In this document: positions 27,760-37,262 of the stretch, in pieces | Position numbering within the stretch: the first letter of the stretch is position 1 | How the letters are laid out: every line of letters begins with the position of its first letter | Assembly (NCBI GenBank): GCA_030745875.1 | Contig: JASLNT010000059.1 | Coordinates: 124,001-188,000 of the forward strand | Reading direction: 5' to 3' | Length of the DNA: 64,000 nt | DNA from: Phycisphaerae bacterium | Lineage (GTDB): Bacteria; Planctomycetota; Phycisphaerae; SM23-33 | Translations under genes and position numbers: made by a program | Notes under the pieces: model-generated | What the model saw: only the letters and a program-made list of their open reading frames with translations | Database searches by the model: none | Told to the model about the DNA's origin: nothing

Positions 27760-28215
27760 ATGACGAGTGTTTTAGAAGAATCCTGTTCGGACGGCGCCGG
27801 GGCTGGCGCCGAACCGTTAATAGTAGTTCTGTACTGCCAGCAAAGCGTTGCTGCGGGGATTACTCCGGCTGTCCGCCCGTCGGGAGCTGAGGGCTTTTCC
27901 GTCCGTTTGAAGATGATGCCCTGCTCCAGCAAAGCCGAAGCGCCGCATCTGTTGCATGTCCTTGCGGGCGGTGCGTCGGGGGTGGAGCTGGTCTGTTGCC
28001 CCGAGAGGGCGTGTCAGTTTCTTGACGGTAACGACCGAGCGGCCAGGAGAGTTGAGCACGCTCGGGGTTTGCTGGAGGAAATCAACGTTTCGCCCGAGCG
28101 GTTGGGTCTGTCTCGCGGCGCCGGTCTTACTGAAGAAGATCTAATGATCCGGGCGAAGAATCGCGCCGATGCGATTTCCGCCCTCGATTCGAATCTGACA
28201 GAGAAAGTGAAATAG
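27760..28215 (+). CDS. MvhD-like iron-sulfur protein (F420-non-reducing hydrogenase delta subunit family)
   Basis: A 151-residue protein matching the MvhD domain, which carries a 2Fe-2S cluster and passes electrons between a reductase and an HdrA- or MetVF-type partner. Family landmarks: LYCQQ near residue 26, MPCSSK, VCCPERACQFLDGN (in relatives G-C-H-x2-D-C-x3-x-G-N), R-R-V-E-x2-R-x-L-L-E-E, and S-P-E-R-L. The second Cys of the usual CxxC near residue 26 is Ser (CQQS) and the His after the later Cys is replaced, so the cluster site may be altered. GGAG lies before the ATG. It opens an operon with metV (2-base gap) and metF; no hdrA or hydrogenase subunit is in the window. Confidence 0.8.
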   Translation: MTSVLEESCSDGAGAGAEPLIVVLYCQQSVAAGITPAVRPSGAEGFSVRLKMMPCSSKAEAPHLLHVLAGGASGVELVCCPERACQFLDGNDRAARRVEHARGLLEEINVSPERLGLSRGAGLTEEDLMIRAKNRADAISALDSNLTEKVK

Positions 28216-28217
28216 AC

Positions 28218-28895
28218 ATGATAGCAGCTGAATGGAAACCGATCCCCGAATTGGTCGCCAAGGTGAGCGGGCACAAGAAGGTGCTCGTCGCGGGTTGTGC
28301 GACGTGCGTCGCCGAGTGCGCCGCAGGCGGTGAGCGAGAGGCCGAAACGTTGGCTCCGCTGCTGACGCTGGCGCTGGCTGAGAAAGGGCACTCCGTTGAC
28401 GTAGTGACGGTGACGCTTGAACGTCAATGCGAGTTTGAGTTTTACAACGAGATCCCCGACCTCCTGGAAACCGAGGAAATCGACGCGGTTGTGAGCCTGG
28501 CCTGCGGGATAGGCGTGCAGGCGTTCATGGAGTGGTTCCCGTCTGTGCGGGTTTACCCGGGCGTCAATACGTCGGCGTTGGTGATTCGCGAGGCTCCGGG
28601 CGTGTGGACGGCGCGATGCGAAGCCTGCGGTGACTGCATCCTGGACGAAACGTTCGGTATATGCCCCATGGCGCGATGTTCAAAGGGAATACTCAACGGA
28701 CCGTGCGGAGGGACGAGCAACGAGGGCAAGTGCGAGGTCGATTCCGATACGGACTGCGCATGGAAGCTGATCGTCGAGCGGGGAATACAGGCCGGGCGCG
28801 TCGAAGATCTCATGGCCGTGCGAAAAGCGAAGAACTACTCTAATTCCCGCCACGGCGGACCCAAGCGTATCGTCAGGGAGGACCTGCAAGCATGA
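28218..28895 (+). CDS. metV: MetV-like protein, methylenetetrahydrofolate reductase C-terminal-type domain
   Basis: A 225-residue Cys-rich protein of the MTHFR_C family, the zinc/Fe-S partner subunit of two-component methylenetetrahydrofolate reductases. It has an N-terminal Rossmann-like part (VLVAGCATCVAECAAGG, SLACGIG) and the diagnostic C-terminal cluster region CEACGDC, FGICPMARCSKG, LNGPCGG, KCEVDSDTDC. In acetogens MetV pairs with MetF and lets it accept electrons from sources other than NADH. Here it is followed by metF with an ATGA overlap (28892-28895) and preceded at 2 bases by the MvhD-like gene, the same partners as in the Moorella MetVF-Hdr-MvhD cluster but without Hdr subunits. 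Confidence 0.85.
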   Translation: MIAAEWKPIPELVAKVSGHKKVLVAGCATCVAECAAGGEREAETLAPLLTLALAEKGHSVDVVTVTLERQCEFEFYNEIPDLLETEEIDAVVSLACGIGVQAFMEWFPSVRVYPGVNTSALVIREAPGVWTARCEACGDCILDETFGICPMARCSKGILNGPCGGTSNEGKCEVDSDTDCAWKLIVERGIQAGRVEDLMAVRKAKNYSNSRHGGPKRIVREDLQA

Positions 28896-29863
28896 GTTCC
28901 GAAGCAACATCCGCTCCCATTACAAAAGTCCGCGTCGGCAGCCGTCTGGAAAAGGTCCTCGAGTCCGGACGCTTTGCGGTCACCACGGAAATCGGCCCGC
29001 CGCGCGGGCCTGACGCCGAACCCGTTCGCGAGCACGCTCGCATCCTGAAACCTTACGCCGACGCCTGCAACATCACCGACAACCAGACCGCCGTCGTTCG
29101 CATGTCGAGCGTTGCGGCTGCGAAATTGCTGATCGAAGAAGGCCTCGAGCCGATCATGCAGATGACCGCTCGCGATCGCAATCGAATTGCGATCCAGTCG
29201 GACCTGCTCGGAGCCGCCGCCCTGGGTATTCGAAACTGTCTGTGCATTTCGGGCGATCACCAACAGGCAGGCGGGGCGGGCAGACTTAAAGGCCACCCCG
29301 GATGCAAGAATGTCTACGATCTCGATTCGATCCAGATGCTCGCGGCGATGAAATCCATGCGAGACGAGGGTTTGCAGGTCGGCGGCGACGAACTGACCGA
29401 ACCGCTGCCGATGCTGATAGGAGCAGCGTGGACGCCATTGGCTCCGCCGCAGGAATGGCGAACCTACCGCCTCGGGCAGAAAATCGCCGCCGGAGCTGAT
29501 TTCATCCAGACCCAGGCGGTTTACGATGTCCCCGCGTTTGCAGAGGCGGTTTCGGCGGCGAGGGACCTCGGTATGACCGAGAAGACCTCGATCCTGGCTG
29601 GCGTGATCCTTCCCAAGTCCGCAGGGATGCTGAAGTACATGAAAGCCAACGTTCCTGGCGTGGAAGTTCCCGACGACCTGATCAAGCGGATGGCCGACGC
29701 CGAAGATCGGCGCGCCGAGTCAATCAAAGTGACCGTCGAACTAATTCACGCCGTGCGCGAGATACCGGGCGTTTGCGGTGTCCATCTGCAGGCGATCGCC
29801 TCAGAGGAGATGCTTCCGGAAATCATCGAAGCGGCGGGAATCACCCCGCCCAGCGACGACTAG
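28892..29863 (+). CDS. metF: 5,10-methylenetetrahydrofolate reductase
   Basis: A 323-residue TIM-barrel flavoenzyme. FAVTTEIGPPRGPDAEPV is the MetF opening with the catalytic-type Glu; NITDNQTAVVRMSS, MTARDRNRIAIQSDLLGA and CLCISGDHQ carry folate- and FAD-binding residues; DFIQTQAVYDV is the late barrel motif. It reduces methylene-THF to methyl-THF for methionine synthesis or the methyl branch of the Wood-Ljungdahl pathway. The start overlaps the metV stop (ATGA), indicating translational coupling. With MetV and MvhD beside it the electron donor is more likely reduced ferredoxin or a quinone/hydrogenase-type carrier than NADPH; that is inference. Confidence 0.92.
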   Translation: MSSEATSAPITKVRVGSRLEKVLESGRFAVTTEIGPPRGPDAEPVREHARILKPYADACNITDNQTAVVRMSSVAAAKLLIEEGLEPIMQMTARDRNRIAIQSDLLGAAALGIRNCLCISGDHQQAGGAGRLKGHPGCKNVYDLDSIQMLAAMKSMRDEGLQVGGDELTEPLPMLIGAAWTPLAPPQEWRTYRLGQKIAAGADFIQTQAVYDVPAFAEAVSAARDLGMTEKTSILAGVILPKSAGMLKYMKANVPGVEVPDDLIKRMADAEDRRAESIKVTVELIHAVREIPGVCGVHLQAIASEEMLPEIIEAAGITPPSDD

Positions 29864-29919
29864 AGCCCTCGCCTGAGCCCGTCCGTGTCAGGTCGGGCGC
29901 CTTTGGAAGTGAAACTACG

Positions 29920-32886
29920 ATGCCAAAGAAATACCACGTGAACACCGCCGAAACGGCTCCAAGGTTCGCACCGCTGTCGCGTTTCAGCGCTATAGAGAGC
30001 GAGGGCTGCCTTGGTTGCCTCGAGTGCGTCAAACGCACGAGCTGCGTGTACGGCGTGTACAAGGATCGCACGTTCGATCCCCACACCGCCTCCGACAGCG
30101 CCGACTACGAATGTATCAACTGCATGCGGTGCGTGCAGGAATGCAAGAAGCGGATTCTCACTCGCGTTGAGAACCGCAGCTACGCGACGATGGGCGACGA
30201 GTACTGGCGCCCGGAGATGATAAGCAATATCTGGAAGCAGGCTCGGACGGGCAAGATACCCGTTTCCGGGGCGGGTTATCGCGGACCGTTCGTCGGAGAG
30301 GGGTTCGACCAGATATGGACGGACATGTCCGAAATCGTTCGGCCCACGCGAGACGGCATTCACGGGCGCGAGTACATCAGCACGTCGATCGACGTCGGAC
30401 GGCGGCCGGAATCCTTGTCGTTCGACGACGACGGGAAGCTGACAACCCAAACGCCTCCGCTGCTGGATCTCCCGATACCGATGCTCATGGACCCGCCGAA
30501 CTGGCCGGTGATGAGCCCGGTGATGCAGGAGGCGATGGTCGCCGCCGCCGCCGAGCTTGGCACGCTGATTATCCTCGATCCGCCTGACGCCAAACCTCTG
30601 CTGGAGCGCTGGGGCGAGACGATCGCCATACGATTTGACCCGGAACGCGACGATGTGAACGGACTTGCCGGCGCGCGACTCATAGAAATCGCCGACAACG
30701 AAAACGTGTTCGCCCTCGCCGAGCGGATCCGCCGGGTGAACGAGACGGCGGTTATTTCCATCCGTCTGCTGCTGGATGAGAACGCTCCCGAGCGGGCGGC
30801 CGAGCTCGCGCTGGGCGGAGCGGAAAATATCCACCTGCACGCCGACACCCGCGGACAAGGCCGCGGCGCCCGAAGCGATACTTTCGTCACGACACTGCTC
30901 CGCGAAGTGCACGGACGCGTGGTGACCGCGGGCGTTCGAGACCAGTTGTCGATTCTGGTTACGGGCGGGATCGGAATGGCTGAACATATCGCCAAAGCGA
31001 TCATCTGCGGAGCCGACGGTGTTGCCGCGGACATACCGTTGCTGGTCGGTATGGAGTGTCGTCTCTGCGCTTCGTGCCCGGACGGAACATCCTGCCCGGT
31101 CGGACTGGAGACTATCGATCCGAAGTGGGGAGCCCGGCGGTTGGTGAATCTGTTCGGTTCGTGGCATTCCCAGTTGCTGGAAGTGCTGGGGGCGATGGGC
31201 ATTCGCGAGGTGCGGCGCCTGCGCGGGGAGACCGGAAGGGCGATGTTCTTCGAGGATCTCGAGGCCGAGTCTTTCGCCCCGATATTCGGGACGCGCAACG
31301 CTCCGGCCGACAACGGTCACCCAAAGGCTCCGGTCGATTCATTGAACGAATCGGACATCCCCGCCGACGAATCGACAAACCGATGCGCCTCCCGTTTCCG
31401 CAACCAGTTGACCCGTTACCGCGTCGTTCGATCGACAGCGTGCATTGCTTGCGGCAAGTGCGCCGAAATATGTGATTACGGCGTGCACCGACAGGCCGGG
31501 CCAATCATGGCCGTACCGCGCAGCGAGTTCTGCCAGGGCGCAGACTACTGCAAGTCGCAAGGAGCCTGCTGCGTTGATGTTTGCCCGGTCGATGCGTTGC
31601 GAGTCGGTCAGAATCCCGAGTGGAAGACTTTTGGCGATCCTCGCTGGCCGGCGGAACTGCTCGAAGCCACCTGGCGCCAGGCCGAAACCGGTAGAGTAGA
31701 CCCCAAGGGCGGGGAATACCGGGTTGGCGCGTCGGGCGGAGGGTTCGACCGAATCGATTTCGTTTTCCCCGACGACCCCAAACCGGTGAAGCTCGAAGAT
31801 ATCGATCTGCGAATTCCGCTGAACCGCACCGGAGACAATCGTCCGGACGTCACCATTGGCATGCCGATCTACGGGGGGGGGATGAGTTTCGGGTCAGTTA
31901 ATGAAGCGACCATCGTCGCCCGCGCGCGAGCCTACTCCGCTATGGATTCGTTCACCTGCAGCGGTGAGGGCGGTTACCCCGAGAAGCTGAAACCGTACGA
32001 CGATCACGTGATCACGCAGGTGGCCACCGGATTGTTCGGCGTGCGGGAGGAAACCGTTCAACGCGTGCGGATGGTCGAGTTCAAATACGCACAGGGCGCC
32101 AAACCCGGACTGGGCGGACACCTGCTGGGCGACAAGGTCACCGAATCAGTCGCCAGGATGCGGGAGGCCGTCCAGGGCAGCTCGCTGTTCTCGCCATTCC
32201 CGTTCCATTCAGTCTACTCGGTCGAGGATCACCAGAAACACGTTGACTGGATAAAAGCGATAAGCCCCAGGGTGCTGGTCTCGGTGAAGGTTTCGACCCC
32301 AAACGACGTGGACATGGTCGCCGTCGGAAGCTACTACGCCGGAGCACACGTCATACACATCGACGGAAGCTACGGCGGGACCGGAGCAGCCCCGGACATC
32401 GCAAAGAAGAACATCGCAATGCCCATCGAATACGCCATTCCGAAGGTCCACACGTTCCTTTGTGAAGAGGGCGTTCGCGACAAGATCACGCTGATAGCCT
32501 CCGGAGGCGTCCGAAGCGCCTGGGACGTAGCCAAAGCCATCGCACTCGGCGCCGACGGCGTGGTTATCGGGACGGCTGAGATGATCGCCCTGGAATGCAT
32601 TCGTTGCGGAGTATGCGAAAGCGGACGAGGCTGCCCTCGCGGTATCGCCACCACCGACGCGGAGTTGGCGTTCCTTTACGACGAGGACTGGGCCGCCCAG
32701 AGACTCACCAACCTGCTTGTCGCCTGGCGCCGCGAGCTGTGCAGATTGCTGCAGCGTCTGGGCATGAGCAGCATTCGTGAGCTGGTCGGAAGGTCCGATG
32801 TGCTCACCCATCTTGATTACACCCCGGACGCCGGCGCCCGCGACGGCGCAGCGCCCATTGGAAGCGAACAAGGACCGGTCGCATGA
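29920..32886 (+). CDS. Glutamate synthase FMN/Fe-S subunit-like protein with internal tandem duplication
   Basis: A 988-residue protein of two homologous halves. Each half has a ferredoxin-like Cys cluster (C30-C33-C36-C42 and C65-C68-C71-C75 in the first; CIACGKCAEICDYG and CCVDVCPVDAL in the second), a W-x-Q-A-x-T-G linker block, and a barrel ending in an ALG/CGADGV strand and a final Cys cluster (CRLCASCPDGTSCPVG; CIRCGVCESGRGCPRG). The second half keeps the full GltB FMN-domain signature (GMSFGSVNEA, SGEGGYPEKL, AQGAKPGLGGHL, HIDGSYGGTGAAP, ASGGVRSAWDVAKA). The first half has lost most of it and is probably a structural or electron-relay copy. The ATG at 29920 has GGAAG upstream; it lies 56 bases after metF and its stop overlaps the next start (ATGA). 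Confidence 0.88.
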   Translation: MPKKYHVNTAETAPRFAPLSRFSAIESEGCLGCLECVKRTSCVYGVYKDRTFDPHTASDSADYECINCMRCVQECKKRILTRVENRSYATMGDEYWRPEMISNIWKQARTGKIPVSGAGYRGPFVGEGFDQIWTDMSEIVRPTRDGIHGREYISTSIDVGRRPESLSFDDDGKLTTQTPPLLDLPIPMLMDPPNWPVMSPVMQEAMVAAAAELGTLIILDPPDAKPLLERWGETIAIRFDPERDDVNGLAGARLIEIADNENVFALAERIRRVNETAVISIRLLLDENAPERAAELALGGAENIHLHADTRGQGRGARSDTFVTTLLREVHGRVVTAGVRDQLSILVTGGIGMAEHIAKAIICGADGVAADIPLLVGMECRLCASCPDGTSCPVGLETIDPKWGARRLVNLFGSWHSQLLEVLGAMGIREVRRLRGETGRAMFFEDLEAESFAPIFGTRNAPADNGHPKAPVDSLNESDIPADESTNRCASRFRNQLTRYRVVRSTACIACGKCAEICDYGVHRQAGPIMAVPRSEFCQGADYCKSQGACCVDVCPVDALRVGQNPEWKTFGDPRWPAELLEATWRQAETGRVDPKGGEYRVGASGGGFDRIDFVFPDDPKPVKLEDIDLRIPLNRTGDNRPDVTIGMPIYGGGMSFGSVNEATIVARARAYSAMDSFTCSGEGGYPEKLKPYDDHVITQVATGLFGVREETVQRVRMVEFKYAQGAKPGLGGHLLGDKVTESVARMREAVQGSSLFSPFPFHSVYSVEDHQKHVDWIKAISPRVLVSVKVSTPNDVDMVAVGSYYAGAHVIHIDGSYGGTGAAPDIAKKNIAMPIEYAIPKVHTFLCEEGVRDKITLIASGGVRSAWDVAKAIALGADGVVIGTAEMIALECIRCGVCESGRGCPRGIATTDAELAFLYDEDWAAQRLTNLLVAWRRELCRLLQRLGMSSIRELVGRSDVLTHLDYTPDAGARDGAAPIGSEQGPVA

Positions 32887-35489
32887 ACGATTCTGCAAGA
32901 CGTATTCTGGAGTCCAGGCGAGTATTGGCTGAGGAGTGTCCGCCCCCGCAGGCTGTCAAATCCGCCGAAGAGGGCGGTTGCGGTGTTGTGGGGCTGGTGT
33001 CCACCGTGCGTGTTCGCGGGCGACAGATCTTTGAACCGTCAATCCAGATGCACAATCGCGGCAACGGTAAGGGCGGGGGTATTGCAACGGCGTCATTCAG
33101 CCCGAAGCAGCTCGGTGTCGACGCCCAGACGCTTCGCGACGACTACATTCTCCAGATCGCACTGTTGGACAACGAGGCGGAGGCGGAAGTAGAGCGCGAA
33201 TGTATCCAGCCGTTTCTGCGAGTCGATCAGAAGGTCCGCCTGACCCCGGTCGCCGACTACCGCGACATGGGCCTCGACACGCGCCCCCCGGACATCGTGC
33301 GATACTTCGTTCGCGCCAAGGAGGAGAATCTCGCCGCATTCGCCGAGGCCAACGGTCTGGGCCCGGTCTCGCGTGCTGTTGAAGACGAGTTCATTTACCA
33401 GAATTCCTACCGTCTGAACCAGCAGTTCTACGCCTCGCTGGGCAAACAGCGGGCGTTTGTGCTTTCGCACGCACGCGACCTGATGATCTTCAAGATCGTC
33501 GGTTACGCCGAGCAGGTCGTGCAGTATTACGGCCTGGAGGACTTCCGCGCGAGAATGTGGATCGCCCACCAGCGTTTCCCGACTCGCGGCAGGGTGTGGC
33601 ATCCGGGCGGGGCGCACCCGTTCATCGGTATGAACGAGGCGCTGGTGCACAACGGCGACCTGGCGAATTTTCACGGGATATCCGAATACCTGAAGCAGCA
33701 CAACGTTCATCCGATGTTCCTGACCGACACTGAAGTCGGCGCGCTGCACTTCGACCTTCTCAACCGAACCTACGGATATCCTCTGGAGTATACTATCGAG
33801 GCGATGGCCCCGACGACCGAATTGGACTTCGACCGCCTCCCGCCCGACAAGCAGACCGCATACCGCGCCGTGCAGGCCAGACACATGCACGGTTCGCCCG
33901 ACGGGCCGTGGTTCTTCATAATCGCACGCACCGATCCCGATAACGACCAGATCCAGCTCCTGGCGATAACCGACACCGCCATGCTCCGCCCGCAGGTCTT
34001 CGCGCTTTCCGGAAGCGGGAACGTTCAGATCGGACTGGTCTGCTCGGAGAAGCAGGCGATCGACGCTACGTTGCGGAATCTGGCGGCTGAGGATGAACGT
34101 TTCTGCCCGGTCGCCGACAGGTACTGGAACGTTCGCGGAGGCAGCCACACCGACGGCGGGGCGTTCAAGTTCACCGTAACCAAGGACGAAAAGGGCTATC
34201 GTACGATGGAGTGCTCCGACAAGTTCGGGCACATCGTGGAACCCGACGCCGGTTCGGTGCGATGCGACATGATCCACCGCCGCCAGGTCCCCAACATGCC
34301 CAACTCAATCCTGAAGATGGTTAGCAAGCACCTTCACGAAGGAAACGTCAAAGGCGTTCGCGCCGATGTAATGGGCCTGCCCAACTGGTCGCCCGGCGAT
34401 CTGGGGCTTTATTGCGAGGCGATTGTCCACGCCGCCGACGACAGCAACTCCAAGTTGACGGCCGTCGAGGCGATCACCTGGCTGCACGACCATCACTATT
34501 ACACCGGCGACAAACGCCGAAGCTCCGTGCTCTACGTTCTGGAGCAGACCCTCAGGCAACTGTTCGACCTGGCTCCGATGTTCGGCCAGCCCGGAACGGG
34601 GCTCTGGCGCCGGGTCAACTTCGAGACGAAAGACCTACTCGTCGCCCCGGAAGGGGACGAAGAGATTCTGGTCATCGACGCCGAAGAATTCCAGCCCGAG
34701 GGCGACGACTGCGACGCGGTCCTGATGGCCAGGGCGTTCAAGCTGGGCTGGAAGCGGTTCATGGTCTACCACCTGCGAGGCCAGCGGTTCCACGGGGTCG
34801 GGATGGGCCCAGACACCGACGGGGTGCGCATCGACCTGTACGGGTCCAGCGGCGACTACGTCTGCAGCGGAGCCGACGGACTCGAAATGCACATACACGG
34901 AAGCGCCCAGGACCAACTCGGGCAGATCATGAAGCGCGGAAAACTCGTGATCTATGGCGACGTCGGGCAGACCTTCCTGTACGGAGCCAAGGGCGGAGAA
35001 GTTTACTTGCTCGGCAACGCGGCCGGGCGTCCGCTTATCAACGCTGTGGGCAAACCGCGCGTTGTCATAAACGGAACGGCGTTGGATTTCCTGGCTGAAT
35101 CGTTCATGGCCGGCGATCCGCATAACGGCGGGGGGTTTGTTGTCGTCAACGGTTTGTGGGTCGACGATCACGGAAACGTGAAACCACAGTCGACTCCGTA
35201 TCCAGGTTCGAATCTGTTCTCGCTGGCTTCGGGCGGGGCGATCTTCGTTCGCGATCCGCACCGACAACTGGTGCAGGAGCAGCTCAACGGCGCCGAATAC
35301 GCCGAACTCACCGATGCGGACTGGGCTCTTATCCTGCCCTACCTCCAGGAAAATGAAAAGCACTTCGGGATAAGCATCGATCGAGACCTGCTCACGGTCG
35401 ACAGAGTTCTCAAAAAGCCCGCTGAAGTCTACCGCAAAGTACAACCCCTGCGAGTGGCGGCCCTGGCGAAGGAAACAGTACCGGAATAG
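32883..35489 (+). CDS. Glutamate synthase glutaminase subunit: GATase type 2 plus GXGXG domains
   Basis: An 868-residue protein. After a 32-residue leader comes C33-G-V-V-G-L, the N-terminal-nucleophile Cys of type 2 glutamine amidotransferases, so a propeptide must be cleaved as in GltB. The amidotransferase domain runs to about residue 430 (MHNRGNGKGGG, QRFPTRGRVWHPGGAHPF, LVHNGDLAN). The C-terminal part (about 600-820) is the GXGXG beta-helix of glutamate synthase (GSSGDYVCSGADG, AQDQLGQIMKRGKLVIYGDVG, VYLLGNAAGRPLINAVG). The FMN domain that normally sits between these two in bacterial GltB is absent and is supplied by the upstream gene, whose stop overlaps this start. The pair should make glutamate from glutamine and 2-oxoglutarate. 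Confidence 0.9.
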   Translation: MNDSARRILESRRVLAEECPPPQAVKSAEEGGCGVVGLVSTVRVRGRQIFEPSIQMHNRGNGKGGGIATASFSPKQLGVDAQTLRDDYILQIALLDNEAEAEVERECIQPFLRVDQKVRLTPVADYRDMGLDTRPPDIVRYFVRAKEENLAAFAEANGLGPVSRAVEDEFIYQNSYRLNQQFYASLGKQRAFVLSHARDLMIFKIVGYAEQVVQYYGLEDFRARMWIAHQRFPTRGRVWHPGGAHPFIGMNEALVHNGDLANFHGISEYLKQHNVHPMFLTDTEVGALHFDLLNRTYGYPLEYTIEAMAPTTELDFDRLPPDKQTAYRAVQARHMHGSPDGPWFFIIARTDPDNDQIQLLAITDTAMLRPQVFALSGSGNVQIGLVCSEKQAIDATLRNLAAEDERFCPVADRYWNVRGGSHTDGGAFKFTVTKDEKGYRTMECSDKFGHIVEPDAGSVRCDMIHRRQVPNMPNSILKMVSKHLHEGNVKGVRADVMGLPNWSPGDLGLYCEAIVHAADDSNSKLTAVEAITWLHDHHYYTGDKRRSSVLYVLEQTLRQLFDLAPMFGQPGTGLWRRVNFETKDLLVAPEGDEEILVIDAEEFQPEGDDCDAVLMARAFKLGWKRFMVYHLRGQRFHGVGMGPDTDGVRIDLYGSSGDYVCSGADGLEMHIHGSAQDQLGQIMKRGKLVIYGDVGQTFLYGAKGGEVYLLGNAAGRPLINAVGKPRVVINGTALDFLAESFMAGDPHNGGGFVVVNGLWVDDHGNVKPQSTPYPGSNLFSLASGGAIFVRDPHRQLVQEQLNGAEYAELTDADWALILPYLQENEKHFGISIDRDLLTVDRVLKKPAEVYRKVQPLRVAALAKETVPE

Positions 35490-35514
35490 CCGCGCCACTC
35501 CCTCAAGAAAAAAA

Positions 35515-35542
35515 GAGGCGCATGTCGCGTGACATGCGCCTC
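35515..35542 (-). terminator. Strong rho-independent terminator between the glutamate synthase and gdhA genes
   Basis: A perfect 12-bp stem GAGGCGCATGTC/GACATGCGCCTC with a 4-base loop. On the minus strand it is followed by seven T residues, so it ends gdhA transcripts; on the plus strand TGTTCTATT follows, so weaker bidirectional action on the glutamate synthase operon is likely. Confidence 0.9.
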
Positions 35543-35587
35543 TGTTCTATTCGCACTTAACGTGCGTTTGCTGCAGACGTATCGACG

Positions 35588-36958
<1,371 letters not shown>

Positions 36959-37085
36959 TTACACGCGTGTTTTGTCGCGTCCTTTCGGGCTGCCTGTCAG
37001 GGGGCGCTAATCGTTTCCAATTATTGCCTCGTGAATTTAAACGGTAGCCCATGTCCGAAATATAACGTGTTTTTGGATCAGGTCA

Positions 37086-37104
37086 AGATAAATATTTTTT
37101 ATCT
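37086..37104. promoter_or_regulatory. AT-rich inverted repeat, candidate operator in the gdhA-nrpR region
   Basis: AGATAAA and TTTATCT form perfect 7-bp arms around a 5-base spacer, 157 bases upstream of gdhA. Confidence 0.35.
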
Positions 37105-37183
37105 CGTGCACTATATTTACGCGATAATACGTTCCAGACCCGTGCGTGCTGCAAATAAGCGAGTACCAGAGATATTGGAATAA

Positions 37184-37201
37184 AATGGTAATTTTGCCAT
37201 T
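37184..37201. promoter_or_regulatory. Inverted repeat AATGG-N8-CCATT just upstream of the nrpR -35 element
   Basis: Perfect 5-bp arms separated by 8 bases, ending 5 bases before the -35 hexamer of the nrpR promoter. The symmetry and position fit a regulator site, possibly autoregulation by NrpR, but the sequence differs from the archaeal NrpR box. Confidence 0.35.
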
Positions 37202-37206
37202 ATGGC

Positions 37207-37234
37207 TTGTACCCTCTTGAAAATGCGGTATAAT
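37207..37234 (+). promoter_or_regulatory. Sigma70-type promoter of nrpR
   Basis: TTGTAC (37207-37212), 16 bases, and a perfect TATAAT (37229-37234), placing the transcription start about 22 bases before the nrpR ATG. Confidence 0.55.
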
Positions 37235-37262
37235 TCTCTGATAATTCGGGCAAGGGCGTACT

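Noticed and set aside
27519..27932. Minus-strand 137-residue frame over the operon leader
   Set aside because: It overlaps the start of the MvhD-like gene antisense and shows no family match.
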